NCBI GenBank assembly: GCA_966185765.1
Contig: CBIFVZ010000057.1
Location: 1 to 26,619, forward strand
From: CBIFVZ01 sp966185765
GTDB taxonomy: Bacteria > Pseudomonadota > Gammaproteobacteria > Enterobacterales > Enterobacteriaceae
Reading direction: 5' to 3'
Length of the DNA: 26,619 nt
A model generated the notes under the pieces. That model ran no database searches and had not been told where the DNA came from. It saw only the letters and a program-made list of their open reading frames with translations. Shown one piece after another: positions 14,874-23,138 of the stretch (positions are counted from its first letter, which is position 1; every line of letters begins with the position of its first letter). A program made the position numbers and the translations under genes.

Positions 14874-16067
14874 ATGAGCGACTATCATCACGGCGTCGAG
14901 GTCATCGAGATTAACGATGGCACGCGCACCATTTCCACCGTCTCGACGGCCATCATCGGCATGGTCTGCACGGCCAGCGATGCTGACGAAAAGACATTTC
15001 CACTCAATGAGCCGGTGCTGATTACCAGCGTGCAAAACGCCATCGGTAAAGCCGGTAAACTTGGCACCCTGTCAAAATCCCTGCAGGCCATTGCCGACCA
15101 GTGCAAGCCGGTCGTAGTGGTTGTGCGCGTTGCCGAAGGTACCGAAGACCCGGAAGACCCGGAAGCGGCGCAGAAAGAGACCATTTCCAACATCATCGGC
15201 ACGACCGACGAAAACGGCAAATACACCGGGCTTAAGGCGCTGCTGGCTGCAAAAACCGTCACCGGCGTTAAGCCGCGCATTCTCGGCGTGCCGGGGCTGG
15301 ATACTCAGGAAGTGGCGACCGCGCTCGCGGCGACCTGTCAGAGCCTGCGCGCGTTTGGCTATATCAGCGCGTGGGGCTGCAAGACCATTTCTGAAGCCAT
15401 TGCCTACCGCGAGAATTTCAGCCAGCGCGAGCTGATGGTCATTCACCCTGATTTTCTGGCATGGGACACCACGGCGAACGATACCGATATTGCATGGGCG
15501 ACCGCCCGCGCGCTCGGTCTGCGTGCCAAAATCGACCAGGAGACCGGCTGGCACAAAACGCTGTCTAACGTCGGCGTGAATGGCGTCACCGGCGTCAGTG
15601 CCTCGGTCTCGTGGGATTTGCAGGAGAAGGCCACCGACGCAAACCTGCTTAATCAGGCCGGTGTCACCACGCTTATTCGTAACGACGGCTTTAAATTCTG
15701 GGGCAACCGTACCTGCTCCGATGACCCGCTTTTCCTGTTTGAAAACTACACCCGCACGGCGCAGGTGCTTGCCGACACGATGGCGGAGGCGCACGCGTGG
15801 GCGATTGATAAACCCGTCACTGCGACGCTTATCCGCGACATCGTCGCCGGTATGAATGCGAAATTCCGCGAGCTGAAAAACAACGGCTATATCGTTGACG
15901 GCTCCTGCTGGTACGACCCGGAGTCAAACAGCGTGGAATCGCTCAAGGCGGGGAAACTGTATATCGATTACGACTACACCCCCGTCCCGCCGCTGGAAAA
16001 CCTGACCCTGCGCCAGCGCATCACCGATACCTATCTGGCAGACCTGTCAGACTCGGTCAACAGCTAA
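14874..16067 (+). CDS. FI: Tail sheath protein (P2 gpFI)
   Basis: The contractile sheath subunit has 397 residues from ATG 14874 (P2 FI 396). A longer open frame upstream to 14727 is rejected because the family N-terminus MSDYHHGVEVIEIN begins at 14874, behind GGAG. Recognised stretches are STAIIGMVCTASDADE, KPRILGVPGLDT, FGYISAWGCKTISE and YDYTPVPPLENLTLRQRITD. It is first in the FI-FII-E-T-U-D tail operon, and the tube gene follows after 12 bases with AAGGAG. Confidence 0.96.
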   Translation: MSDYHHGVEVIEINDGTRTISTVSTAIIGMVCTASDADEKTFPLNEPVLITSVQNAIGKAGKLGTLSKSLQAIADQCKPVVVVVRVAEGTEDPEDPEAAQKETISNIIGTTDENGKYTGLKALLAAKTVTGVKPRILGVPGLDTQEVATALAATCQSLRAFGYISAWGCKTISEAIAYRENFSQRELMVIHPDFLAWDTTANDTDIAWATARALGLRAKIDQETGWHKTLSNVGVNGVTGVSASVSWDLQEKATDANLLNQAGVTTLIRNDGFKFWGNRTCSDDPLFLFENYTRTAQVLADTMAEAHAWAIDKPVTATLIRDIVAGMNAKFRELKNNGYIVDGSCWYDPESNSVESLKAGKLYIDYDYTPVPPLENLTLRQRITDTYLADLSDSVNS

Positions 16068-16079
16068 GGAGCTCAGAGC

Positions 16080-16598
16080 ATGGCGTTACCACGCAAACTG
16101 AAATACCTGAATATGTTTAACGACGGTCTCAGCTACATGGGCGTCGTTGAATCCGTCACCCTGCCAAAGCTGACCCGTAAGCTTGAGAAATATCGCGGCG
16201 GCGGGATGCCGGGCTCGGTGTCGATTGACCTCGGCCTCGATGATGATGCGCTGTCGCTTGAGTGGACGCTGGGCGGTCTGCCTGACGTCGAACTGTGGGC
16301 GCAGTACGCGTCACCGGGTGCGGACACCGTCCCGCTGCGCTTCACCGGCTCGTACCAGCGCGATGACACCGGCGCAATTTCTGCCATTGAGGTGGTCATG
16401 CGTGGCCGTCACAAAGAGTACGACGGCGGCGAAAACAAACAGGGCGAAAGCGGCACGACCAAAATCTCGACCGAGTGCACTTACTACCAGCTCACGATTG
16501 ACGGGAAAGAGGTCATCGAGATTGACGTCATCAACATGGTGATGAAAGTCGACGGCGTCGACCGTCTGGCGGAACACCGTAAGGCCATCGGCCTGTAA
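16080..16598 (+). CDS. FII: Tail tube protein (P2 gpFII)
   Basis: With 172 residues it equals P2 FII. Hexamers stack to form the inner tube that the sheath drives through the outer membrane. It has the family start MALPRKLKYLNMFNDGLSY and the stretch LTRKLEKYRGGGMPGSVSID. It ends MKVDGVDRLAEHRKAIGL. An AAGGAG ribosome site precedes it. The 56-base gap to E holds only a repeated CCGGTCAG. Confidence 0.96.
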   Translation: MALPRKLKYLNMFNDGLSYMGVVESVTLPKLTRKLEKYRGGGMPGSVSIDLGLDDDALSLEWTLGGLPDVELWAQYASPGADTVPLRFTGSYQRDDTGAISAIEVVMRGRHKEYDGGENKQGESGTTKISTECTYYQLTIDGKEVIEIDVINMVMKVDGVDRLAEHRKAIGL

Positions 16599-16654
16599 CC
16601 CCTTAACCGGTCAGTCAGGCTGGCCGGTCAGTTAACTTTGACGAGACCAACATC

Positions 16655-16948
16655 ATGGAAAACATCAACGAAACCGAAAACTCAAACATTGTGATCCTCG
16701 ATAACCCCATCATGCGCGGTGAGCAGAAAATCGAGCAGGTGACCGTCACAAAACCCAACGCGGGAACCCTGCGCGGTGTGAGTCTGGCCTCGCTGGCAAA
16801 CTCTGACGTCGATGCGCTGATTAAGGTGCTGCCGCGCATGACGTACCCGGCGCTCACCGAGCATGAGGTCATGCGTCTGGAAGCGTCAGACCTGATTTTG
16901 TTCGCCGGTAAGGTGGTCGGTTTTTTGTCGCCATCTTCGGCTCGCTGA
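16655..16948 (+). CDS. E: Tail assembly chaperone E (P2 gpE)
   Basis: This 97-residue unshifted product (P2 gpE 91) is a chaperone for the tape measure protein. It has VTVTKPNAGTLRGVSLASLA and SDVDALIKVLPRMTYPALT. Near its 3' end, at 16921-16927, is the slippery heptamer T TTT TTG. Ribosomes that do not slip stop at 16946-16948. It is followed in the overlapping frame by E'. Confidence 0.94.
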   Translation: MENINETENSNIVILDNPIMRGEQKIEQVTVTKPNAGTLRGVSLASLANSDVDALIKVLPRMTYPALTEHEVMRLEASDLILFAGKVVGFLSPSSAR

Positions 16949-17103
16949 CGTTCCCCGATAACCTTTCGGTCGATGACCTGATGGCGGATATCGCGGTGAT
17001 TTTTCACTGGCCGCCATCAGAGCTTTATTCCCTGAGCGTGACCGAGCTCATCACATGGCGCGATAAGGCGCTGCAGCGAAGCGGAAACCACCATGAGCAA
17101 TAA
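16655..17103 (+). CDS. E': Frameshifted tail assembly chaperone E+E'
   Basis: A -1 slip on T TTT TTG (16921-16927) continues from base 16927 into a frame open to TAA at 17101-17103, giving about 149 residues (P2 E+E' 142). The extension reads VAIFGSLTFPDNLSVDDLMA and ends near TELITWRDKALQRSGNHHEQ, matching the P2 E' tail as I remember it. Coordinates are join(16655..16927,16927..17103). The ratio of E to E+E' is thought to govern tail length chaperoning, as with lambda G/GT. E' overlaps the T start by 11 bases. Only the E' portion would be missed by ordinary gene calling. Confidence 0.9.
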
Positions 17104-19543
17104 CGTCAGACTTGAGGTGCTGCTTAACGCAGTAGACCGGGCAAGCCGACCGCTCAAAGCTGTCCAGAACGCCAGTAAATCCCTTGCTGGCGATATCCGC
17201 ACTTCTCAAAACAGCCTGCGCGATCTGAATGCGCAGGCGTCCCGAATTGACGGATTCAGGAAAGCGAGCGCACAGCTTGCCGTAACCGGTCAGTCGCTTA
17301 ACAAAGCGAAACAGGAGGCCGCAGCGCTGGCCGTCCAGTTTAAAAACACCGAAAACCCCACTAACGCGCAGGCGCGCGCGATGGAGGCGGCAAAGAAATC
17401 CGCCGCTGACCTGCAGCTCAAATATAACGGGCTCAGGCAGTCGGTACAGCGCCAGCGCACCGAGCTCGCGCAGGCTGGCATAAACACCCGCACGCTGTCG
17501 GCGGATGAGCGCCGTCTGAAATCCAGCATCAGCGAAACAACCGCGCAGCTTAACCGGCAACGTGATGCACTGGCGCGCGTCAGTCAGCAACAGGCCAGAC
17601 TCAGCGCGGTAAAAAGCCGCTATGAATCCGGGCAACAGCTCGCCGCCGGTGCGCGTAATGCCGGGATGGTGGGCGTCGGGGTGGCGACCGCCGGGCTTTA
17701 TGGTGCGTCACGCTTTATTGCGCCGGGTATCGGTTTTGATAAGCAGATGTCAGGCACGCAGGCGATCCTCGGGCTCGATAAGGGCGACGATAAGCTCGCG
17801 GCCATTCGTCAACAGGCGCGTGATATCGGTGCGACAACCGCCTTTTCGCCGGGTGATGTAGCGCGCACGCAGACCACGCTCGCACGCTCGGGCTATAACG
17901 CCGATGACGTGCTGGCTGCGACCGGTTCGACCGTAAACCTGAGCCTCGCGGCCGACGTGGATATCGCAGAAGCCGCCGACATTATCACTAACATGCAGTC
18001 GGCATTTAACCTGCCGACCACCGAGATTGAGCGTGTCGCGGATGTGATGACGAAAGGCTTTACGTCATCAAACACCGGCCTCGTCGAGCTGGGCGAGGCG
18101 ATGAAATATGTTGCGCCAATTGCCGAGGCTGCAGGGGCGAGCATCGAAGACACGACCGCCATGCTCGGCATTCTGGCTGATAACGGGATTAAAGGCTCGA
18201 TGGCCGGTACGGGCGCGAGTGCCATTTTCAACCGTCTGCAGGCTCCTATGGGTAAGGCCGTTGAGGCCATTTCAGAATTAGGCGTGAAAACCCGAGACTC
18301 AAAAGGGAACATGCTGCCGGTCGAGAAAATCCTCAAAGCGATTCACAAATCCTTTGAGAAAAACAAGCTCGGCACCGCAGAGCAGGGCGAATATCTGAAA
18401 GTGATTTTCGGCGAGGAAGCCATGAAGGGTGCGATCAAGCTGGTCGCCGCCGCCGGTGATGGCTCACTCGATAAGAAACGCCAGACAATCCGTGATTCTA
18501 AAGGCACGACTGAGCTCATTGCGAAAATACAGACGGACAACCTCGACGGCGATCTGAAAAACCTGCAGTCAGCATGGGAAGACCTGCAGATTGAGGTATT
18601 CGACAAAGAAAACTCAGCACTGCGCCGCCTGACGGTTTCCGCGACTGAGTGGCTTGGTAAGGTTTCAGCCTGGGCGAAAGCTAACCCTGAACTGACGCAA
18701 ACCCTGTTTAATCTTGTCGCCGGTGGGCTGGCGCTGGTCGGCGTGCTGGGAGGGATTGGCCTGATTGCATGGCCTGTTATTACAGGCATAAACGCGATTA
18801 TCGCAGCTGCTGGTTTTCTCGGTACAACGTTGGCCGCAATGGGGAGTGCCATTGTCTCTGTGCTCGTTGCTGTTACCTGGCCGGTTGTGGCTGTGGCTGC
18901 GGCATTTGTGGCCGGGGCGCTGCTTATCCGTAAATACTGGGAGCCAATAAGCGCATTCTTTTCGGGTGTGGTGGAGGGGCTTAAAGCGGCCTTTGCACCG
19001 GTGGCTGAAATCTTCTCGCCGCTCGCGCCGGTGTTTGATTCCATCATCGAAAAACTGCGCGGGGTCTGGCAGTGGTTCACTGACCTGATAGCGCCGGTTA
19101 AGGCAACGCAGGAGACACTCGACAGATGCAAAAATGCGGGGGTGATGTTCGGTAAATTGCTGGCCGACGCGCTGATGTTACCGCTCAATAGTTTTAACAA
19201 ACTGCGCGGCGGCGTTAACTGGTTACTGGAAAAACTCGGGGTTATCAATAAAGAGTCGAGCGACCTTGACCAGAAAGCCGCAAAAGCCAATGCGGCAACG
19301 GGTTCAGGTAAAGAGTCCAGTATCAGACCAACCCCGTTGTTTGGCGATTCTCAGTGGTATCACCCGGTGCCGATTCCTGCCGGAAAGACCTACGTAGACC
19401 AGAGCAAGCCAGAATATAACATCACCTTACATGGTGGCATCGCACCGGGTACAGACCTTGACCGGCAGCTCCGCGAAGCCGTCGAAAGACTCGACCAGCA
19501 AAACCGTGCGCGTCAGCGCTCAAGTATGCGTCACGATGGATGA
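17093..19543 (+). CDS. T: Tail tape measure protein (P2 gpT)
   Basis: This 816-residue protein (P2 gpT 815) sets tail length and is ejected into the host during infection. The near-identical length implies a P2-sized tail. Residues 1-190 are a coiled coil rich in Gln, Ala and Arg (SLRDLNAQASRIDGFRKASA). Residues 220-430 hold the TP901/P2 tape-measure core (GIGFDKQMSGTQAILGLDKG, GELGEAMKYVAPIAEAAG-like). Several hydrophobic segments follow at about residues 540-615, as expected for a protein that enters the inner membrane. The start overlaps the E' stop. Confidence 0.96.
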   Translation: MSNNVRLEVLLNAVDRASRPLKAVQNASKSLAGDIRTSQNSLRDLNAQASRIDGFRKASAQLAVTGQSLNKAKQEAAALAVQFKNTENPTNAQARAMEAAKKSAADLQLKYNGLRQSVQRQRTELAQAGINTRTLSADERRLKSSISETTAQLNRQRDALARVSQQQARLSAVKSRYESGQQLAAGARNAGMVGVGVATAGLYGASRFIAPGIGFDKQMSGTQAILGLDKGDDKLAAIRQQARDIGATTAFSPGDVARTQTTLARSGYNADDVLAATGSTVNLSLAADVDIAEAADIITNMQSAFNLPTTEIERVADVMTKGFTSSNTGLVELGEAMKYVAPIAEAAGASIEDTTAMLGILADNGIKGSMAGTGASAIFNRLQAPMGKAVEAISELGVKTRDSKGNMLPVEKILKAIHKSFEKNKLGTAEQGEYLKVIFGEEAMKGAIKLVAAAGDGSLDKKRQTIRDSKGTTELIAKIQTDNLDGDLKNLQSAWEDLQIEVFDKENSALRRLTVSATEWLGKVSAWAKANPELTQTLFNLVAGGLALVGVLGGIGLIAWPVITGINAIIAAAGFLGTTLAAMGSAIVSVLVAVTWPVVAVAAAFVAGALLIRKYWEPISAFFSGVVEGLKAAFAPVAEIFSPLAPVFDSIIEKLRGVWQWFTDLIAPVKATQETLDRCKNAGVMFGKLLADALMLPLNSFNKLRGGVNWLLEKLGVINKESSDLDQKAAKANAATGSGKESSIRPTPLFGDSQWYHPVPIPAGKTYVDQSKPEYNITLHGGIAPGTDLDRQLREAVERLDQQNRARQRSSMRHDG

Positions 19544-19553
19544 GGGCTAAAGC

Positions 19554-20018
19554 ATGTTAATGGTTTTAGGTTTATTTGTGTTTGAGCGCCGCACGCTGCC
19601 GCATCAGTCGATGCAGTATTCGAAGGACTACCGCTGGGCGTCTAACGACCGCATCGGCAAACCACCGGCCTATCAGTTTCTCGGGGAGGGGGAAACCTCG
19701 CGCACGCTCTCGGGCGTGCTCTACCCCGAAATCACCGGCGGTCGCCTCTCACTGACCGCCATCGAGCTGATGGCCGACGAAGGCAGGGCGTGGCCGCTGA
19801 TTGACGGAACGGGCATGATCCACGGCATGTATGTCATCGATAAAGTGACCCACACACACAGCGAATTATTCAGTGACGGCGCGGCCAGAAAAATCGAGTT
19901 TAGCCTCTCGCTGAAACGGGTCGATGAGTCGCTCGCGGCGATTTACGGCGACCTGAAAACGCAGGCCGACAATCTGGTGACGTCTGCCGGTAACTGGCTG
20001 GGAGGGCTGGCGGGATGA
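19554..20018 (+). CDS. U: Tail protein U (P2 gpU)
   Basis: This 154-residue protein (P2 gpU 159) starts MLMVLGLFVFERRTLPHQSM behind GAGGG, and contains SGVLYPEITGGRL and ADEGRAWPLIDGTGMIHGMY. GpU is a baseplate/tail-tip component needed for tail assembly and has a LysM-like partner role near D. The stop overlaps D (ATGA). Confidence 0.94.
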   Translation: MLMVLGLFVFERRTLPHQSMQYSKDYRWASNDRIGKPPAYQFLGEGETSRTLSGVLYPEITGGRLSLTAIELMADEGRAWPLIDGTGMIHGMYVIDKVTHTHSELFSDGAARKIEFSLSLKRVDESLAAIYGDLKTQADNLVTSAGNWLGGLAG

Positions 20019-21181
20019 TTACGGGTATGAATATTCAGGCCGGTGCAAAGATTGCCCCGGCGTTTATGCTCAAGCAGGATAACGAAGATATTACGCAGGA
20101 TTTCAGCGACCGGCTAATCAGCCTGACCATGACGGACAATCGCGGATTCGAGGCCGACCAGCTCGACATCGAGCTCGATGATACCGACGGGCAAATCGCT
20201 CTGCCTCCGCGCGGCGCAACGTTAACGCTGTGGCTGGGCTGGCAGGGTAGCGCCCTGATAAAAAAAGGCACCTTTACAGTAGATGAAATCGAGCACCGTG
20301 GCGCGCCAGATACGCTGACCATCCGGGGGCGCAGCGCTGATTTTCGCGGGTCGCTGAACTCACGCCGGGAACAGTCATGGCACGACACCACACTCGGGGT
20401 AATTGTTGAGACCATCGCAGCGCGCAATAAGCTTGAGGCCAGCGTGGCCGATACGCTGAAAGCGATCCCCGTCCATCATATTGACCAGACTCAGGAATCC
20501 GACGCGGTGTTTCTGTCCCGTCTGGCTGACCTTAACGGTGCGGCGGTTTCGGTAAAAGCGGGAAAACTTCTGCTACTGAAAGCCGGAAGCGGCATGACGG
20601 TCAGTGGCCGGACCATTCCGCTGATGACGCTTGAACGCGGTGACGGCGACCGGCACCAGTTTGCGATTGCTGACCGGGAAGCCTACACCGGCGTAACGGC
20701 AAAATGGCTGCACACCAAAGACCCGAAACCGCAAAAGCAAAAGGTGAAGCTCAAACGCAAGCCAAAGGTACAGCACCTGCGCGCGCTGCAGCATCCGAAA
20801 GCGACCAAAACCACTGCAAAGGCAAAAGCCAAAAAAGAGCACGAAGCCCGCGAGGGTGAGTATATGGCCGGTGAGTCAGACAACGTGCTGGAGCTAACAA
20901 CCATCTACGCGACAAAGGCGCAGGCCATGCGCGCGGCTCAGGCGAAGTGGGACAAGCTGCAGCGAGGCGTTGCGGAGTTTTCAATTTCGCTGGCTATTGG
21001 CCGGGCAGATTTATTTCCTGAAACGCCAATCGCGGTGAAAGGGTTTAAGCGCGTCATAGACGATCAGGCGTGGATAATCAGCCGGGTGGTGCATAACCTC
21101 AACGGGAACGGCTACACGACGGGCTTAGAGCTTGAGGTAAAGGTTTCGGATGTTGAGTACGAAAGCGAAGAATTAACGTAG
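20015..21181 (+). CDS. D: Baseplate hub / late control protein D (P2 gpD)
   Basis: This 388-residue protein (P2 gpD 387) is the tail hub, related to T4 gp27 and Mu gp44. It links the tube to the spike gpV. Sequence marks are TLTIRGRSADFRGSLNSRRE and QTQESDAVFLSRLADLNGAA. Residues 232-285 form a very basic Lys/Ala/Pro/Gln-rich linker (KPQKQKVKLKRKPK). A second start at ATG 20027 is possible. The annotation name 'late control gene D' is historical; the product is structural. It ends the tail operon. Confidence 0.94.
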   Translation: MITGMNIQAGAKIAPAFMLKQDNEDITQDFSDRLISLTMTDNRGFEADQLDIELDDTDGQIALPPRGATLTLWLGWQGSALIKKGTFTVDEIEHRGAPDTLTIRGRSADFRGSLNSRREQSWHDTTLGVIVETIAARNKLEASVADTLKAIPVHHIDQTQESDAVFLSRLADLNGAAVSVKAGKLLLLKAGSGMTVSGRTIPLMTLERGDGDRHQFAIADREAYTGVTAKWLHTKDPKPQKQKVKLKRKPKVQHLRALQHPKATKTTAKAKAKKEHEAREGEYMAGESDNVLELTTIYATKAQAMRAAQAKWDKLQRGVAEFSISLAIGRADLFPETPIAVKGFKRVIDDQAWIISRVVHNLNGNGYTTGLELEVKVSDVEYESEELT

Positions 21182-21218
21182 TGAGGTGTTTTTTAACTGT
21201 TTGTTTTATAAGGTTAAT

Positions 21219-21251
21219 ATGAGTAAAATTAGCGCGTCGGAAATTAAATGA
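21219..21251 (+). other. Ten-codon open frame just before ogr, possible leader
   Basis: ATG at 21219 with AAGG eight bases upstream encodes MSKISASEIK. Its TGA (21249-21251) overlaps the AGG ribosome site of ogr (21251-21253). This could couple ogr translation to a short leader peptide, or be chance in an AT-rich gap. Confidence 0.25.
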
Positions 21252-21261
21252 GGTGCTCGCC

Positions 21262-21480
21262 ATGTTTCACTGTCCAAAATGCCATTTTGCCGCTCACGCC
21301 CGCACAAGTCGCTATTTTACTGACACGACCAAAGAGCGGTATCACCAGTGCACAAACATCAACTGCAGCGCGACGTTTGTGACCACTGAGACGGTCGAGC
21401 GTTTTATCGTATCGCCGGGGGTAGTGGTGCCTGCGGCGCCGCACCCGACATCATCCGGACAGCAACAAATCCACTGGTAG
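21262..21480 (+). CDS. ogr: Late transcription activator Ogr, zinc finger
   Basis: Ogr binds upstream of P2 late promoters and contacts the RNA polymerase alpha subunit to start tail, head and lysis gene expression. ATG 21262 gives 72 residues, equal to P2 Ogr, with AGG eight bases upstream; a GTG at 21253 would add three residues. It opens MFHCPKCHFAAHARTSRYFT and has CPKC and CTNINC, the four zinc-binding cysteines of the Ogr/Delta family, separated by KERYHQ. It lies at the end of the phage core and is followed by a strong hairpin. Confidence 0.95.
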   Translation: MFHCPKCHFAAHARTSRYFTDTTKERYHQCTNINCSATFVTTETVERFIVSPGVVVPAAPHPTSSGQQQIHW

Positions 21481-21487
21481 TGATCAA

Positions 21488-21517
21488 AAGAAAGCCCCGC
21501 AAAATCGGGGCTTTCTT
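21488..21517. terminator. Bidirectional terminator after ogr
   Basis: A perfect 12-bp stem, AAGAAAGCCCCG with CGGGGCTTTCTT, encloses a six-base loop. T-rich stretches sit on both sides, so it can end both rightward ogr/D transcripts and the leftward 445-residue gene. Confidence 0.88.
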
Positions 21518-21581
21518 ATAATAGACTAAAGCAATAATAATTCATTACTGAATTATTAGCCAATATATGGTTGACCATCAC

Positions 21582-22919
21582 TTAGTCGTTGTAGTATTCA
21601 ATCTCATCATTTTTGGAATCATCAATATTGTGATTTGTCACGGAAATATATACTATGGGGAATGCACCTGGTTTATAGGTGCCAATTTCATTAAAGCTCA
21701 CCCTATCCAGATAGTGTAGTATGTGGGTGAAAATACTTGCCATCCTTGATATTTCTATCTCGTCTGCATTTAATCCATTATTAATTAAATATTTCCTCAT
21801 TTCTTCTTTCAAAAAACTATACCCAATCAAGTTTGGGTATTGCTGTGCAAACATGAAAAACAATTCTTTCCCGGTTTTGCCTAAAACTTTGTTAAATACA
21901 CGGTCATTAAGTAGGGAGAAGGTTCTGTGCGTTCTAAGTATTCTTCCTATTGTATTTCTTCTGCTAAGGACATAACTTGGCATGCTAAGTTTTTTGCTGC
22001 ATTTAATTACATGGTCGACTACTCTTTTCCACTCAAGGTTGACCTTTACTCCTGAAAAATGATCTCCAACTTCAATTCCATCAACCGTTTTGCCTTCATA
22101 AAAGGAAGATAGCAACTGCCCTAGTGTTTTGTTGCAGGGTGCGCCATCTCTAGACTTGCCAATCATCCAGCGGCATGGCCAGTTTGAGCTGCTGTCGTTC
22201 TGCTCATTTTGCACAACTGCATACCAGGCATATTTCTCAGCGGGGCTTGGCAAGCTTATGTTTTTATCTTCAGCAACACCTCTGGTAGAATAATAAATAT
22301 CAAAAGGTGGCCAGTTTTTATACAGCTCAAGTTCTTTGTAGGTGCTATTTTTTCCTGTATTAGTTGTAATTGGTACATTGCATTCCTTATTTTTGTTTTT
22401 CGTTACTTTAGCTTGCAGTATGAATGCTTTGTCAGTGATTGAGCCAGTGTTTATTATTCCATTATTTGTAAACTGCTCATTAACTATGAACATTGCATCC
22501 CCTAATTCTACTTTGTTAGAGAAGGGTATTGGTTGACTATTTTTTCTAAGTTGAGCATAAGGTGCTTTGTCAATCCAGCAAAGTTTAGTATCTACAGTAA
22601 CCGAAAACGTGCTGGGTCTATTTAGTTTTTGGGAGTAAATTATTGAAGAGAGTTGTATCAAAAACGTATCATTAAATAATGCTCCAAGTTGTACCAGTTC
22701 GCCACCAGAAACATTATGGCAAACTCTATTGATCAATCTATCGATTTGGATTTTCATAGTCTGTGAGTTGTTAGATATATGTCTCATGAAATTTATAGTC
22801 GTGAACTTAGGTGTGGGAATAGTATAAGTTATTATGTAAAAATTCATTACATTCTTGATTTTTTTGCATTCTATATACTGATTTTGAGAATAAATTAGAG
22901 GTCTTAGATAAACCTCCAT
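21582..22919 (-). CDS. Unknown 445-residue cargo protein beside the att site
   Basis: I do not recognise this protein by name. It is AT-rich, leftward, and placed between ogr and the prophage end, a usual spot for lysogenic conversion genes. ATG 22919 gives 445 residues. An internal ATG at 22847 (residue 25, MNFYIITYTIPTPK) is also plausible, because GGAGG overlaps the first start instead of preceding it. No signal peptide or membrane segment is evident. Glu138 and Asp141 in VELGDAMFIV, then FILQAKV (Gln169-x-Lys171), then ELYKNWPPF (198-206), resemble the acidic-then-QxK core of PD-(D/E)XK nucleases; this is inference. The C-terminal 180 residues are mainly helical (KKLSMPSYVLSRRNTIGRIL). 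Confidence 0.75.
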   Translation of the reverse strand: MEVYLRPLIYSQNQYIECKKIKNVMNFYIITYTIPTPKFTTINFMRHISNNSQTMKIQIDRLINRVCHNVSGGELVQLGALFNDTFLIQLSSIIYSQKLNRPSTFSVTVDTKLCWIDKAPYAQLRKNSQPIPFSNKVELGDAMFIVNEQFTNNGIINTGSITDKAFILQAKVTKNKNKECNVPITTNTGKNSTYKELELYKNWPPFDIYYSTRGVAEDKNISLPSPAEKYAWYAVVQNEQNDSSSNWPCRWMIGKSRDGAPCNKTLGQLLSSFYEGKTVDGIEVGDHFSGVKVNLEWKRVVDHVIKCSKKLSMPSYVLSRRNTIGRILRTHRTFSLLNDRVFNKVLGKTGKELFFMFAQQYPNLIGYSFLKEEMRKYLINNGLNADEIEISRMASIFTHILHYLDRVSFNEIGTYKPGAFPIVYISVTNHNIDDSKNDEIEYYND

Positions 22920-22932
22920 ATGATTTCATACT

Positions 22933-22961
22933 GTAATGATTGCAATGGTAATAATTGTCAA
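22933..22961 (-). promoter_or_regulatory. Candidate promoter of the 445-residue gene
   Basis: On the minus strand a perfect TTGACA (22961-22956) is followed after 17 bases by CATTAC (22938-22933), a weak -10. It ends 14 bases before the ATG at 22919, which leaves almost no leader for that start and would fit the downstream start at 22847 better. A host-sigma promoter would allow expression from the silent prophage. Confidence 0.4.
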
Positions 22962-23014
22962 TGACTGTTGTTCAAGAAAGCAAATAGCCCCCCTCTATCA
23001 GCTTTTAGTTTTAG

Positions 23015-23040
23015 ATAAGCCCTGTATTTACAGGGCTTAT
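23015..23040. other. Candidate attR core hairpin at the prophage end
   Basis: ATAAGCCCTGT and ACAGGGCTTAT are perfect complements of 11 bp around a four-base loop. The sequence ATAAGCCC resembles the start of the P2 locI core as I remember it, and P2-like core sites lie between ogr and host DNA, just here. To the right (23041-23138) is apparently host intergenic DNA with no gene. It could instead be a simple terminator without T run. The matching attL is outside the window. Confidence 0.4.
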
Positions 23041-23110
23041 AAAATCGATGTGGCCTCTGTGTGGACGCAACCTGAAATAAATCCTTTTATTTCATCATGT
23101 TGAAGTGATT

Positions 23111-23130
23111 AAAAAAGCTCCTGAGGGAGC
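23111..23130 (-). terminator. Terminator of yciI
   Basis: Read leftward from the yciI stop, GCTCC-CTCA-GGAGC forms a 5-bp hairpin followed by six T. It lies eight bases after the stop and marks the host side of the prophage junction. Confidence 0.8.
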
Positions 23131-23138
23131 CTTTCGTT

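Larger units (their letters stand above)
1..23040. mobile_element. P2-like prophage, right-hand (structural) part
   Basis: Genes follow the P2 late order Q-P-O-N-M-L-X-Y-K-lysB-lysC-R-S-V-W-J-I-H-G-FI-FII-E/E'-T-U-D-ogr, with protein lengths within a few residues of P2. Q and P point left and the rest point right, as in P2. Ogr is the last core gene before the attachment site in an integrated P2, so the right prophage end should lie between ogr and host yciI. The end is placed at a hairpin at 23015-23040 by inference. The left end, integrase, repressor and replication genes are outside the window. No core gene inside the window is visibly broken, so the structural half looks intact. Confidence 0.93.

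Noticed and set aside
15072..15794. 240-codon minus-strand frame within the sheath gene
   Set aside because: Shadow of FI in GC-rich DNA. The coding strand encodes a conserved sheath protein throughout and there is no start context.
18343..19290. Long minus-strand open frame of 315 codons inside the tape measure gene
   Set aside because: It is a shadow of T: no ribosome site, Ser/Ala/Pro-rich nonsense composition, and the plus frame is a clear P2 gpT.
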